Origin: Maribacter algarum (ex Lu et al. 2025) (nom. illeg.)
Lineage (GTDB): Bacteria > Bacteroidota > Bacteroidia > Flavobacteriales > Flavobacteriaceae
Length of the DNA stretch: 64,000 bases
Assembly (NCBI GenBank): GCA_947495915.1
Contig: CANMAW010000005.1
Coordinates: 124,001 to 188,000 of the forward strand
Direction of reading: 5' to 3'
This document shows, piece after piece, positions 43,797 to 52,106 of this stretch. Both the position numbers and the translations under genes were made by a program. The notes below the pieces were generated by a model. That model made no database searches and was not told the origin of the DNA. It worked only from the letters and a program-made list of their open reading frames with translations. How positions within the stretch are numbered: the stretch's first letter is position 1; every line of letters starts with the position of its first letter.

Positions 43797-46709
43797 CTAA
43801 TTTTCTATGGCATCATAAATCGCCTTTTGTATTCTAGTTCTCAAACCAGATTTAACTAATAAGGTATTAGATGCTGTTGGGTATGTACGATTCGAAAGAA
43901 AAACATAAACAATTTCTTCTTCAGGATCTGCCCAAGTATAGGTACCCGTAAACCCACTGTGACCGAAACTTTTTCTAGAAACACAACCACAGGTAGGGCC
44001 TTTGTCACTTAATTGAGGTTTGTCGAAGCCAACTCCTCTCCGTACTTTTTTATCACAGAAGTAACAGGTGTTAAATCGTTTTACTGTTCTACTCTCTAAA
44101 AAGCGAACCCCACCATATGTACCATTTTGAAGGTACATTTGCATAATTTTGGCAACATCATTAGCATTACTAAATAAACCCGCATGACCCCCTACGCCGC
44201 CTTGCATGGCTGCCCCCATATCATGAACATAACCTTGAATAGTTTGATATCGATAATATTTATCTTCTTCTGAAGGTACTATTCTGTTTTTAGGAAACTT
44301 CTCTAAAGGATTATAGCCTGTACTTGTTGCCCCAATGCGACGATAAACAAAATCGTCTGCAAGTTCATCTAAAGGTTTCTTTTTATAGTCTTCAATGTAT
44401 TTTTTCATCACATAATAAGCAACATCACTATACCTATATCGGTTAGATTTTAAATCTTGCCTACCTATACGGTTGTAAATAGAATCTCTATATACATCAG
44501 TTAAATACAGATTGTTTGCCACTTTAGTCGAGAAACCATCAATGGGCTTAGATCGATAAAACTCTGTTGAAGGTTTTCTTTTGTCATCTAAGGTGCTTAC
44601 ATAAAATGCGATCCAAGCAGGCAGCCGACCATAATGTGATAAGGCTTTCAAAACCGTAACATTTTTTAATTCGGTATCTGCATAGGCAGGCACTAAATCA
44701 GAGAATGTGTTATTTAGTGCTATTTCACCATCTTCTTCCATTTTCATTACCAATGGTAGTGTGCCCAAAATTTTGGTTATTGAAGCCAAATCATAGATGT
44801 GTTCTGGAGTAATTTTTTCTTCGGATTTATAGGTAGGCTTACCAAATCCTTTGTTGTAAATCACCTTTCCTTTTCGGGCTATTAATACTTGTGCTCCAGG
44901 ATACATCAGTGAATCTAAACCGTCTTGTACTAGTTCATCTACTTTTGCCAACTTTTCAGGGTTAAACCCCACACGCTCAGGAAAACTATATCCCAGTCTT
45001 AATAAAGACTTTAATTGAACATTTGTGTTCACAGGAAAATCAGGATGTGAACTTACTGGTAAGACTCCCTTTGCCGGAATTGCTCCAAAAATTAATTGCG
45101 CAGTTTTTTCTTGGGCAAGTTTACTATTTTGATGTGCTACCACTACCCCATCAATATGTTCAAAACTAGCTATACCTGAAAGCGCATATGGTTTTGCGAA
45201 AACCGAAAGAATTAAATTAGAAGATCTTGATTTTGCGATTTCCTCTAGCCACTGTTTTTCCTTGTTAGAAAAACTATAACTTTTCCATGGCGTGTCTGTG
45301 TTTTTATGTAAACCTACTATGATTAGATTATACTCTTTCAATTTACCGTTTAAAGTAAAAACATCTTTGGCATTAACTTGTGTAACATTGGCGTACTTAT
45401 TAAGTTCTTTTATAAAAGGTTTACTACCCGAATCTCCAAATTTGATATAAGCTATTTTCTTGTTTTCAAGATTCTTAATACCCATGAGGTAGTAAGAATT
45501 TTTAACCACAGTTATGGCATTTTCAATAGCCTCTTCATATATCAAATCATCATTTACTGAATTTAAATCTTCATATAAGTTATTTAGACTTATTGGCTTG
45601 TATTTGTTTAAACCAACCTTGTATTTTGCCAACAATATTTTTTTTACTGAATGTGCTAGTCGACTTTCAGAAATTTTTCCTTTTTCGTACGCCTTTGTTA
45701 ATTTTTCTTTAGCTTTTATAACCTCAGTTGGCATTAATAACATATCGTTACCAGCCAAAAAAGCATTCAATTCAACATCTCCATTTTTACCGGTATCTGA
45801 AACACCTTTCATATTCAAAGCATCTGTAAAAACCAATCCTTTAAAACCCAATTGTTCTTGCAAAACACCCGAAATAATTTGCTCTGACAATGATGAAGGT
45901 AGTTCCTTTTTAAGTTCTAATGCCGGTACCTCTAAGTGAGCGACCATTACACTACTCAAACCAGCCTTAATTAATTTTTTATAAGGATACAATTCTAAAC
46001 TATCGAGGCGAGTTCTATTAAACGAAATAATAGGCAATCCCTTATGTGAATCTGTGGCGGTATCACCGTGACCCGGAAAATGTTTTCCACTTGATAAAAC
46101 TCCAGCACTTTCCATTCCAGTCATAAATGCAATTCCTTTTTGGGTTACATTATCTCTATCCTCTCCAAAAGATCTACTACCTATTATAGGATTTTTAGGA
46201 TTGGTATTTATATCAATATCTGGGGCAAAATTAATATGAACTCCTAAGCGTTTTGCATGAATTCCAATTTGACGACCAACTTTTTCAACTATTGAATTAT
46301 CAGCAATAGCTCCTAAGGTCATATTATACGGAAATGCATAAGTAGAGTCTAAACGCATTGATAACCCCCATTCTGCATCCATTCCAATCATCAAAGGAGT
46401 TTTTGATGCCTTTTGATAATCATTGGTTAATATTGCCTGCCGAACTGGACCTCCTGTGGAGAAAATCACCCCACCTATATGTTCTTCTTTTATTAAATCT
46501 AGAATCTTATCAGTACTACTTTTAGATTGATCAGATGCTACGCTAACCATAAATAGCTGACCAAGCTTCTCATCTAGAGACATGGATTCATACTTCGCAT
46601 CAACCCATTTTTTTTGAGCTATGCTATCTTTTGTAATCAAGGGGTTACCTTGCCCATAAATGGCATTAACTGTAAGAAAAAATAAAGCGAGGGCTTTTAA
46701 AAATTGCAT
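43797..46709 (-). CDS. GH3 beta-N-acetylglucosaminidase fused to serine hydrolase (beta-lactamase-like)
   Basis: A secreted or periplasmic two-enzyme fusion of 970 residues. After a signal peptide (ending near Gly19-Gln20) the GH3 domain carries the NagZ-type loop KHFPGHGDT at 209-217 and the nucleophile Asp296 in VFTDALNM. A Rossmann-like C-terminal GH3 domain follows (about 400-560). From about 580 a class C beta-lactamase/PBP-like domain shows the SxxK motif SITK (Ser643, Lys646), YSD near 748 in place of YxN, and HSGFTGT near 920. Such fusions occur in Bacteroidota and are thought to act on muropeptides. Two motif copies 21 bp apart precede it (46755-46787). The gap to bshA is 87 bp. Confidence 0.92.
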   Translation of the reverse strand: MQFLKALALFFLTVNAIYGQGNPLITKDSIAQKKWVDAKYESMSLDEKLGQLFMVSVASDQSKSSTDKILDLIKEEHIGGVIFSTGGPVRQAILTNDYQKASKTPLMIGMDAEWGLSMRLDSTYAFPYNMTLGAIADNSIVEKVGRQIGIHAKRLGVHINFAPDIDINTNPKNPIIGSRSFGEDRDNVTQKGIAFMTGMESAGVLSSGKHFPGHGDTATDSHKGLPIISFNRTRLDSLELYPYKKLIKAGLSSVMVAHLEVPALELKKELPSSLSEQIISGVLQEQLGFKGLVFTDALNMKGVSDTGKNGDVELNAFLAGNDMLLMPTEVIKAKEKLTKAYEKGKISESRLAHSVKKILLAKYKVGLNKYKPISLNNLYEDLNSVNDDLIYEEAIENAITVVKNSYYLMGIKNLENKKIAYIKFGDSGSKPFIKELNKYANVTQVNAKDVFTLNGKLKEYNLIIVGLHKNTDTPWKSYSFSNKEKQWLEEIAKSRSSNLILSVFAKPYALSGIASFEHIDGVVVAHQNSKLAQEKTAQLIFGAIPAKGVLPVSSHPDFPVNTNVQLKSLLRLGYSFPERVGFNPEKLAKVDELVQDGLDSLMYPGAQVLIARKGKVIYNKGFGKPTYKSEEKITPEHIYDLASITKILGTLPLVMKMEEDGEIALNNTFSDLVPAYADTELKNVTVLKALSHYGRLPAWIAFYVSTLDDKRKPSTEFYRSKPIDGFSTKVANNLYLTDVYRDSIYNRIGRQDLKSNRYRYSDVAYYVMKKYIEDYKKKPLDELADDFVYRRIGATSTGYNPLEKFPKNRIVPSEEDKYYRYQTIQGYVHDMGAAMQGGVGGHAGLFSNANDVAKIMQMYLQNGTYGGVRFLESRTVKRFNTCYFCDKKVRRGVGFDKPQLSDKGPTCGCVSRKSFGHSGFTGTYTWADPEEEIVYVFLSNRTYPTASNTLLVKSGLRTRIQKAIYDAIEN

Positions 46710-46754
46710 AAAGAAATAGGTCTAGGGCTTTAACTTAAAAGGTTTCAATTTATT

Positions 46755-46787
46755 GCATTTCATCGGATTTATCATGCATTTCATCTT
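46755..46787 (+). promoter_or_regulatory. Paired operator candidate with 21-bp period upstream of the GH3 fusion
   Basis: GCATTTCATCGG (46755-46766) and GCATTTCATCTT (46776-46787) share ten identical bases and start exactly 21 bp apart. They lie 46-78 bp before the start of the minus-strand gene at 46709. The motif strand is opposite to the gene, unlike the sites at 15.7-18.3 and 39.8 kb. The gene on the other side ends at 46873, so the GH3 fusion is the only gene these could control. Confidence 0.6.
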
Positions 46788-46872
46788 GATTTTACCCATG
46801 AAAGTAATTGAAGAATTCAAAACCTATACCAAATCATTATGATTTCGACTGAATACCGATAAAAACGATATG

Positions 46873-47355
46873 CTACAAAAAGCGACTATGCCAACTTTCA
46901 GATGCAGGCACTTCCCAATGCTCAAGATATTCACCCTTATTGGTAACCAAATTGTTAAAGACAATAGTATTTTTAGAAATTGCTTTTTGCTTAGCCATTT
47001 TCTTAAAATCAATCAGCGATTTATATGCTACAAATTCGCCTTGTTTATAAGAAACGTTCATTTTGTCAAGTAATTCGACATGGTACTTTTTCTCAAGGCC
47101 CTGTATAAAATGAACTGAAGCATCAATACTGCAACCTGATGCCGCCGTTTGCGATTGATCTAGAGCTAGAATAATAAACCGATTGTATCGAATTTCATAA
47201 CCGGCTTTTAATGAACTTCCATGGGCCGTCCATTCTGTTATAAACTCATTAAAAGCTAATTTAATTTCGCTCAGTTCTGTCTCCGAAAAACTACGATTTG
47301 CTTGATAAATCCAAATTCTAGAAGAATCTGGCAATGAGTTAAATTCTGATAACAT
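46873..47355 (-). CDS. Conserved flavobacterial protein, often labelled ABC transporter ATPase
   Basis: A soluble protein of 160 residues beginning LSEFNSLPDSSRIWIYQANR, with LALDQSQTAASGCSIDASVHFIQ in the middle and HWEVPASESWHSRFL at the end. Databases often name this family an ABC transporter ATPase, but no Walker A, Walker B or signature motif is present, so that name is not supported. It is the last gene of the minus-strand run with two Fe-S oxidoreductase genes, 59 bp after the 263-aa protein. Conserved Cys and His residues (GCSIDAS) are seen but their role is unknown. Confidence 0.82.
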   Translation of the reverse strand: MLSEFNSLPDSSRIWIYQANRSFSETELSEIKLAFNEFITEWTAHGSSLKAGYEIRYNRFIILALDQSQTAASGCSIDASVHFIQGLEKKYHVELLDKMNVSYKQGEFVAYKSLIDFKKMAKQKAISKNTIVFNNLVTNKGEYLEHWEVPASESWHSRFL

Positions 47356-47414
47356 ATTTATAAGTTGAAATTAATGTCTATGGCTTAGATACCATAAAAC
47401 ACATCAAACTAGAA

Positions 47415-48206
47415 TTACAAATCTTCAGCTGTAGCGATTAACTCAGCAATATCCATAACCGCAATTGAAGATTCTTTTTCTTTATTTTTTACCCCATCAG
47501 TCATCATTGTGTTACAAAAAGGGCAGCCAGCTGCAATAATTTCAGGCTGTGTTTCTAAAGCTTGTTCTGTACGTTCGATATTTACATCTTTAGAACCATT
47601 CTCTGGTTCTTTAAACATTTGAGCACCTCCAGCACCACAACACAAGCCTTTTTTCTTGCAATTCTTCATCTCAACGAGCTCTGCATCTAGCTTTTTAATA
47701 AGTTCTCTAGGAGCTTCATAAACGTTATTAGCGCGACCTAAGTAACAAGGGTCATGAAAGGTTATCCGCTTTCCTTTGTACTGGCCACCTTCCATAGAGA
47801 TTCGGCCTTCTTCTAAAAGTTGTTTTAAAAATTGAGTATGATGAACTACTTCATAGTTACCTCCTAAACCTGGATACTCATTTTTCAGCGTATTGAAACA
47901 ATGCGGACATGCTGTTACCACTTTTTTTACTTCATAGGCATTCATCACCTCAATATTAGTGACTGCTTGCATTTGAAATAAAAACTCATTGCCTGATCTT
48001 TTTGCAGGATCTCCTGTACAACTTTCCTCTGTACCTAATACTGCAAAACTTACGTTTGCTTTGTTTAATATTTTAACGAAAGCCTTCGTGATTTTTTTTG
48101 CTCTATCATCAAAACTTCCCGCACAACCTACCCAAAAAAGCACTTCTGGTTGTTGACCGGCAGCAAATAATTCAGCCATAGTTGGCACTTTCAATGTATC
48201 ACTCAT
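47415..48206 (-). CDS. CCG-domain Fe-S oxidoreductase subunit (HdrB/GlpC-like)
   Basis: A soluble 263-residue protein with two cysteine-rich CCG domains: VTACPHCFNTLKNEYP with the later CCGAGGAQMF, and an earlier WVGCAGSFDDRAKK; a further Cys pair is in AGCPFCNTMM. These usually bind a 4Fe-4S or noncubane cluster in heterodisulfide-reductase-like complexes. It follows the membrane Fe-S subunit by 17 bp and would form a complex with it. The electron donor and acceptor are not known in flavobacteria. Confidence 0.92.
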   Translation of the reverse strand: MSDTLKVPTMAELFAAGQQPEVLFWVGCAGSFDDRAKKITKAFVKILNKANVSFAVLGTEESCTGDPAKRSGNEFLFQMQAVTNIEVMNAYEVKKVVTACPHCFNTLKNEYPGLGGNYEVVHHTQFLKQLLEEGRISMEGGQYKGKRITFHDPCYLGRANNVYEAPRELIKKLDAELVEMKNCKKKGLCCGAGGAQMFKEPENGSKDVNIERTEQALETQPEIIAAGCPFCNTMMTDGVKNKEKESSIAVMDIAELIATAEDL

Positions 48207-48223
48207 AAAAGCAATGCTTTATT

Positions 48224-49534
48224 TTATTGTTCTTGCGCCCAATTTAGCCGATCCATCTGATTGAAAGGCCAAGGGGCACCATTATTTTCAATATTACCCA
48301 TCATATTATTTAAATCTGAAGGGGCTGCAGACTGCTCCATTACTAGGTATTGTCTCATATCCATAATTATAGATAGAGGGTCTATACTCACCGGACAAGC
48401 TTCCACACAGGCGTTACAAGAAGTACAAGCCCATAATTCTTCATGCGAAATATAATCACCCAACAACTGTTTTCCGTCGTCAACGAAACTTCCATTATTG
48501 GCATCAATTACTTTGCTTACCTCTTCTAGACGGTCACGGGTGTCCATCATAATTTTTCGGGGCGAAAGTTTTTTACCCGTTTGATTTGCCGGACATTCAC
48601 TAGTACACCTACCACATTCAGTACAGGTATATGCATTTAACAATTGTACCCAACTTAAGTCAGCTACATCAGAGGCTCCAAATTTTTCAGCTTCTGGGGC
48701 ATCTTCAGCAGGCGCTGCAAAAGGGTCTGCCTCTGGATCCATCATTAATTTAACTTCGCGCGTAACCGCATCTGAGTTTTTGAATTGTCCTTTGGGAACT
48801 AACTTACCGTAATAAGTATTCGGAAAGGCTAATAATATATGTAAGTGCTTTGAATAATAAAGGTAATTTAGAAATATCAAAATTCCCACAATGTGCAACC
48901 ACCAAGCAGTTCGTTCCACAAAATGCAATGATTCAGGTGACATTGAATTAAACCATGGTACTATATGTTGACTGATTAAATTACCGGTATCTAAACCTTG
49001 AAAACTAGAATCGGCAGCATTCATTATCAAGAATAGACACATTAAAACAACCTCAAAGTATAAAATGATATTACCATCGCTTTTGGGCCAACCAGTCATT
49101 TCATTACTCAGAAATCGCTTTAGTTTAATAATGTTTCTGCGAATCCAAAAAACGATAACTGACACTAAAACTAAAACTGCTAAAATTTCAAATGCACCTA
49201 TTAAAAACCCATATACAGAGGCGCCTAAAACATTTAACCCAATACGATGAGTACCAAATACACCATCAATTACTATTTCTAGTACTTCAATATTAATAAT
49301 TACAAACCCCACATAAACAATAATATGCAGCAATCCGGCTATGGGTCTAACTACCATTTTTGTTTGACCCAAAGCAATTTTCGCCATGTTTTTCCATCGC
49401 TGTGACTTATTATCAGAAACATCAACATCTTTACCTAGTTTAATATTTCTACGAAGACGCATAACATTCTTTGAAAAGAATACTATAGCTGTTACAAAAA
49501 TGATTGCAAATAAAATGTTAGGGAGATAAGTCAT
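48224..49534 (-). CDS. Membrane-anchored 4Fe-4S dicluster protein
   Basis: The 436-residue inner-membrane electron-transfer protein has one N-terminal and about four further membrane segments in the first 240 residues, some with histidines that could hold haem (for example LLHIIVYVGF and WWLHIVGILIFL). A cytoplasmic domain follows with two classic clusters, CTECGRCTSECP (about 303-314) and CTSCNACVEACP. It pairs with the CCG protein encoded 17 bp downstream. Upstream, mlaD ends 3 bp before, so all belong to one operon. Confidence 0.92.
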   Translation of the reverse strand: MTYLPNILFAIIFVTAIVFFSKNVMRLRRNIKLGKDVDVSDNKSQRWKNMAKIALGQTKMVVRPIAGLLHIIVYVGFVIINIEVLEIVIDGVFGTHRIGLNVLGASVYGFLIGAFEILAVLVLVSVIVFWIRRNIIKLKRFLSNEMTGWPKSDGNIILYFEVVLMCLFLIMNAADSSFQGLDTGNLISQHIVPWFNSMSPESLHFVERTAWWLHIVGILIFLNYLYYSKHLHILLAFPNTYYGKLVPKGQFKNSDAVTREVKLMMDPEADPFAAPAEDAPEAEKFGASDVADLSWVQLLNAYTCTECGRCTSECPANQTGKKLSPRKIMMDTRDRLEEVSKVIDANNGSFVDDGKQLLGDYISHEELWACTSCNACVEACPVSIDPLSIIMDMRQYLVMEQSAAPSDLNNMMGNIENNGAPWPFNQMDRLNWAQEQ

Positions 49535-49537
49535 GTA

Positions 49538-50500
49538 TTAATTATCTATAATTTCCGCAGGATCTTCTTCTGGTAATTCATATTCTTTTTGCTTTTTTCC
49601 AAAAACAGATACATTAACATATCTTTTTGGGTTCAAGCGAAAGTCTTGAAGTAGTAAATCCAACTCTCTTGAAGCATTGTTAAGATTAGTATATAAAGCT
49701 TCATCATGCATTAATTTTCCTAAAGTACCATCACCTTTTTCAATTTTACTCATGATTTGATTCAAATTTGAAATAGTAGATTCTAAACTAGCTAAAGTAC
49801 GTCCTAAGCCAGCATTATTTAAAGAATCAGATAGTTTTGCGAAATTATCTGTGAGTGTTTCAAAATTTCCTAAAGCGTTGTCAAGTGAAGACTCATTATT
49901 TTTTAATAATCGATTTAACGAACCCGCAGTTCCTTTCAAATCAGCCATTAAGAAACTTAAATCACTAATTGATTGCCGTAAATCACGTTTCGCTTTTTTA
50001 TCTAATACAGCATTTACATTTAACATGACTGAGTCTGCATCGGTAAGCGCAGATTCAAATTTTTCTAATATTGGTGATAGTTTACGATCGGCTACTTCGC
50101 TTAAACTTGCTTTTGTAGTTGTAGAAAGAGTATCCTTATCTGCAATTGGAGTTCCTTCAAAAACTGGATTTATTCTAAGTCCTTTACCTCCTATTAAACC
50201 CGTATCATATAATTCGACAGTGCTTGAATTTGTAAAGGCCAAATCACGATTCACTGAGAAAGTAACTAGCAACTTACCAGAGGCGTCTTTGAATTTAATA
50301 GCATTTACTGTACCTACATTTTTACCATTTATTGACACGGTTGTACCCGTTTGTAAACCACCGACATTTTGGTACACTGCATAAAGGGTAAGGTTATTGT
50401 CGAAAAAAGAGCTTGATTTTAGAAAACCGTACCCTAATATGACACATAAAATTCCTAAAATAACGATAAGTCCTGTTTTGATTTCTCTTGATAATTTCAA
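49538..50500 (-). CDS. MlaD/MCE-domain lipid transport protein
   Basis: An inner-membrane-anchored MCE protein of 320 residues that would carry phospholipid between the membranes. One N-terminal membrane helix (KTGLIVILGILCVILGYGFL) leads into the MCE domain (about 35-115, with VYQNVGGLQTGTTVSINGKNVG and LYDTGLIGGKGLRI). A long helical region with repeated Ser/Asn/Leu heptads (about 150-290) probably forms the oligomeric barrel. The C-terminus is acidic. It lies 55 bp after the amidase gene and 3 bp before the Fe-S gene. Confidence 0.93.
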   Translation of the reverse strand: MKLSREIKTGLIVILGILCVILGYGFLKSSSFFDNNLTLYAVYQNVGGLQTGTTVSINGKNVGTVNAIKFKDASGKLLVTFSVNRDLAFTNSSTVELYDTGLIGGKGLRINPVFEGTPIADKDTLSTTTKASLSEVADRKLSPILEKFESALTDADSVMLNVNAVLDKKAKRDLRQSISDLSFLMADLKGTAGSLNRLLKNNESSLDNALGNFETLTDNFAKLSDSLNNAGLGRTLASLESTISNLNQIMSKIEKGDGTLGKLMHDEALYTNLNNASRELDLLLQDFRLNPKRYVNVSVFGKKQKEYELPEEDPAEIIDN

Positions 50501-50555
50501 AAAGCTGGTTTTATTGTTCTAAACAAAATTAGAAATAATTAATTTGACAATACTA

Positions 50556-51962
50556 TTATTCTGATACCATTTTAATGGCATCAGGAGTTGGAATTCGTAC
50601 TCCATCCCTATAAGCAACTATATATGAAGTGGTATAGCCTTTCATATCTGCATTAGATTTTAACAATTTTGCCTCTTTTAAAGTTGTCGCATTTCCATAC
50701 ATGTATCGATAAAACTGTTTGAATTGCTCTTGAGACAATTTATTTAAACCATTAAACTTACTTGGTAATAAAGGAATTTCTTTGGTACTGGCCATCAACT
50801 GAACCTTAAATACAATATTCACTTTATTGACAGATGGTTTCTTTGGTTGACTTGTTGGTATAACTTTCTTTTCAACTACAATTTCTGGCTGCTTTACCTC
50901 CTCTACTGGCTCTTCTTCATTTATTTCCATTGGTTTATCAACTTCAGGAACTACAACTTCTTTCACTGCCTCATTAATATTTTCAGATTTAACTTCTGGT
51001 AAATTCTCAACTTCCTTTTCTTTTAAAGACTCTGTTTTTGGTGTTACCACAGGATTTTCTGCAACCTGTTTTGCCTCATTTTTAACTTCATCAACCACCG
51101 TTTCTGTCGCTTTAACCTCTGTAATTTCTTTTGGGGGTTCAGGTGTTGTAACAGCAATTGGGGTTTCATTTTGCGCACGACCAGTAGAAACTCCATCTTT
51201 ATAAGTTAAAATTGCCTGAGCAATGGCATTACCCATTTCAGACTGACCTTGTCGTGAATTTAAATAAGCTCCTTCTGCTTTATTGGTTAAAAAACCTGTC
51301 TCTACCAATACACTCGGCATAAACGTTTGGTGTAATACAATAAAACCTGCTTGCTTTACTTCTCTGTTTTTACGTTTTAATTTGTGGGCAAAATTATCTT
51401 GAATCGTTTTCGCCAAATTTATACTTTGATCAAGAAATTCTTCTTGCATAATGGTTAAACCAATGACACTTTCGGGTGAATTTATATCATAGTTTGCATA
51501 CCTACTTTCATAATTATCTTCTAAGTATATTACCGAGTTTTCTTTCTTTGCAATTTCGAAATTTTGTTTGTTAGCATGCAAACCCAAAACAAAAGTTCCG
51601 GCACCATGAGCGTCTGAACTATGTGAATCACAGTGAACAGAAACAAATAAATCTGCATTGGCCTTGTTGGCTATTTCTCCACGAACAAAAAGATCAATAA
51701 ACGTATCATCTTTTCGAGTATAAATTATTTTAATATCATTATTTCTTGCTAAAATTGTACCAGCATTTAAAACTATATTTAAAGCAATATTTTTTTCTAA
51801 GTAACCATTACCTAAATTACCCGGATCATGCCCCCCGTGCCCTGCATCAAGAACTACAACAAATTGACCATCATTGCTTTGCGCATGAATAGGAGATAAA
51901 AGTGAGGAAAATAATGTTATAAAAAACAAAAGAAGTAACGTAATAAAATGTCTTGCATTCAT
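50556..51962 (-). CDS. N-acetylmuramoyl-L-alanine amidase (Amidase_3) with SPOR-like C-terminus
   Basis: A secreted zinc amidase that cleaves peptide stems from peptidoglycan during cell separation. After a signal peptide (to about residue 28) the catalytic domain shows VVLDAGHGGHDPGN, LEKNIALNIV, VSVHCDSHSSDAHGAGTFV and VLVETGFLTNKAEG, with His and Glu zinc ligands. A Pro/Glu/Val-rich linker (about 265-385) follows. The last 80 residues (FKVQLMASTKEIPL, SYIVAYRDG) resemble a SPOR domain for septal targeting. It is the first gene of the minus-strand run to 46873 and divergent from lptD. Confidence 0.94.
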   Translation of the reverse strand: MNARHFITLLLLFFITLFSSLLSPIHAQSNDGQFVVVLDAGHGGHDPGNLGNGYLEKNIALNIVLNAGTILARNNDIKIIYTRKDDTFIDLFVRGEIANKANADLFVSVHCDSHSSDAHGAGTFVLGLHANKQNFEIAKKENSVIYLEDNYESRYANYDINSPESVIGLTIMQEEFLDQSINLAKTIQDNFAHKLKRKNREVKQAGFIVLHQTFMPSVLVETGFLTNKAEGAYLNSRQGQSEMGNAIAQAILTYKDGVSTGRAQNETPIAVTTPEPPKEITEVKATETVVDEVKNEAKQVAENPVVTPKTESLKEKEVENLPEVKSENINEAVKEVVVPEVDKPMEINEEEPVEEVKQPEIVVEKKVIPTSQPKKPSVNKVNIVFKVQLMASTKEIPLLPSKFNGLNKLSQEQFKQFYRYMYGNATTLKEAKLLKSNADMKGYTTSYIVAYRDGVRIPTPDAIKMVSE

Positions 51963-52038
51963 ATTAACAAGTTGTTTTGACAGGTTGAATATGGTTAAAT
52001 TTATCGTAATAACCTATATAGGGAATAAAAAATATATG

Positions 52039-52046
52039 TAAGTTTG
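52039..52046 (+). promoter_or_regulatory. Candidate -7 element for lptD
   Basis: TAAGTTTG fully matches TANNTTTG. No TTG lies at the expected upstream distance. Transcription from it would start near 52053, which excludes the earlier in-frame TTG at 52044 as the start of lptD. Confidence 0.5.
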
Positions 52047-52106
52047 ACTTGCAATTCCAATGGCTGTTGGAAAGACCCCACGTTTACAAAAATAGGATAT
52101 ATAGCC

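Noticed and set aside
45514-45939. A 141-codon open frame on the plus strand inside the GH3 fusion gene.
   Set aside because: It is fully antisense to a well-supported gene, has no recognisable domain or promoter, and its composition reflects the opposite strand.
46873-47355. ABC transporter ATPase function for the 160-aa protein.
   Set aside because: No Walker A, signature or Walker B motif is present, and it is far too short for an ABC ATPase.
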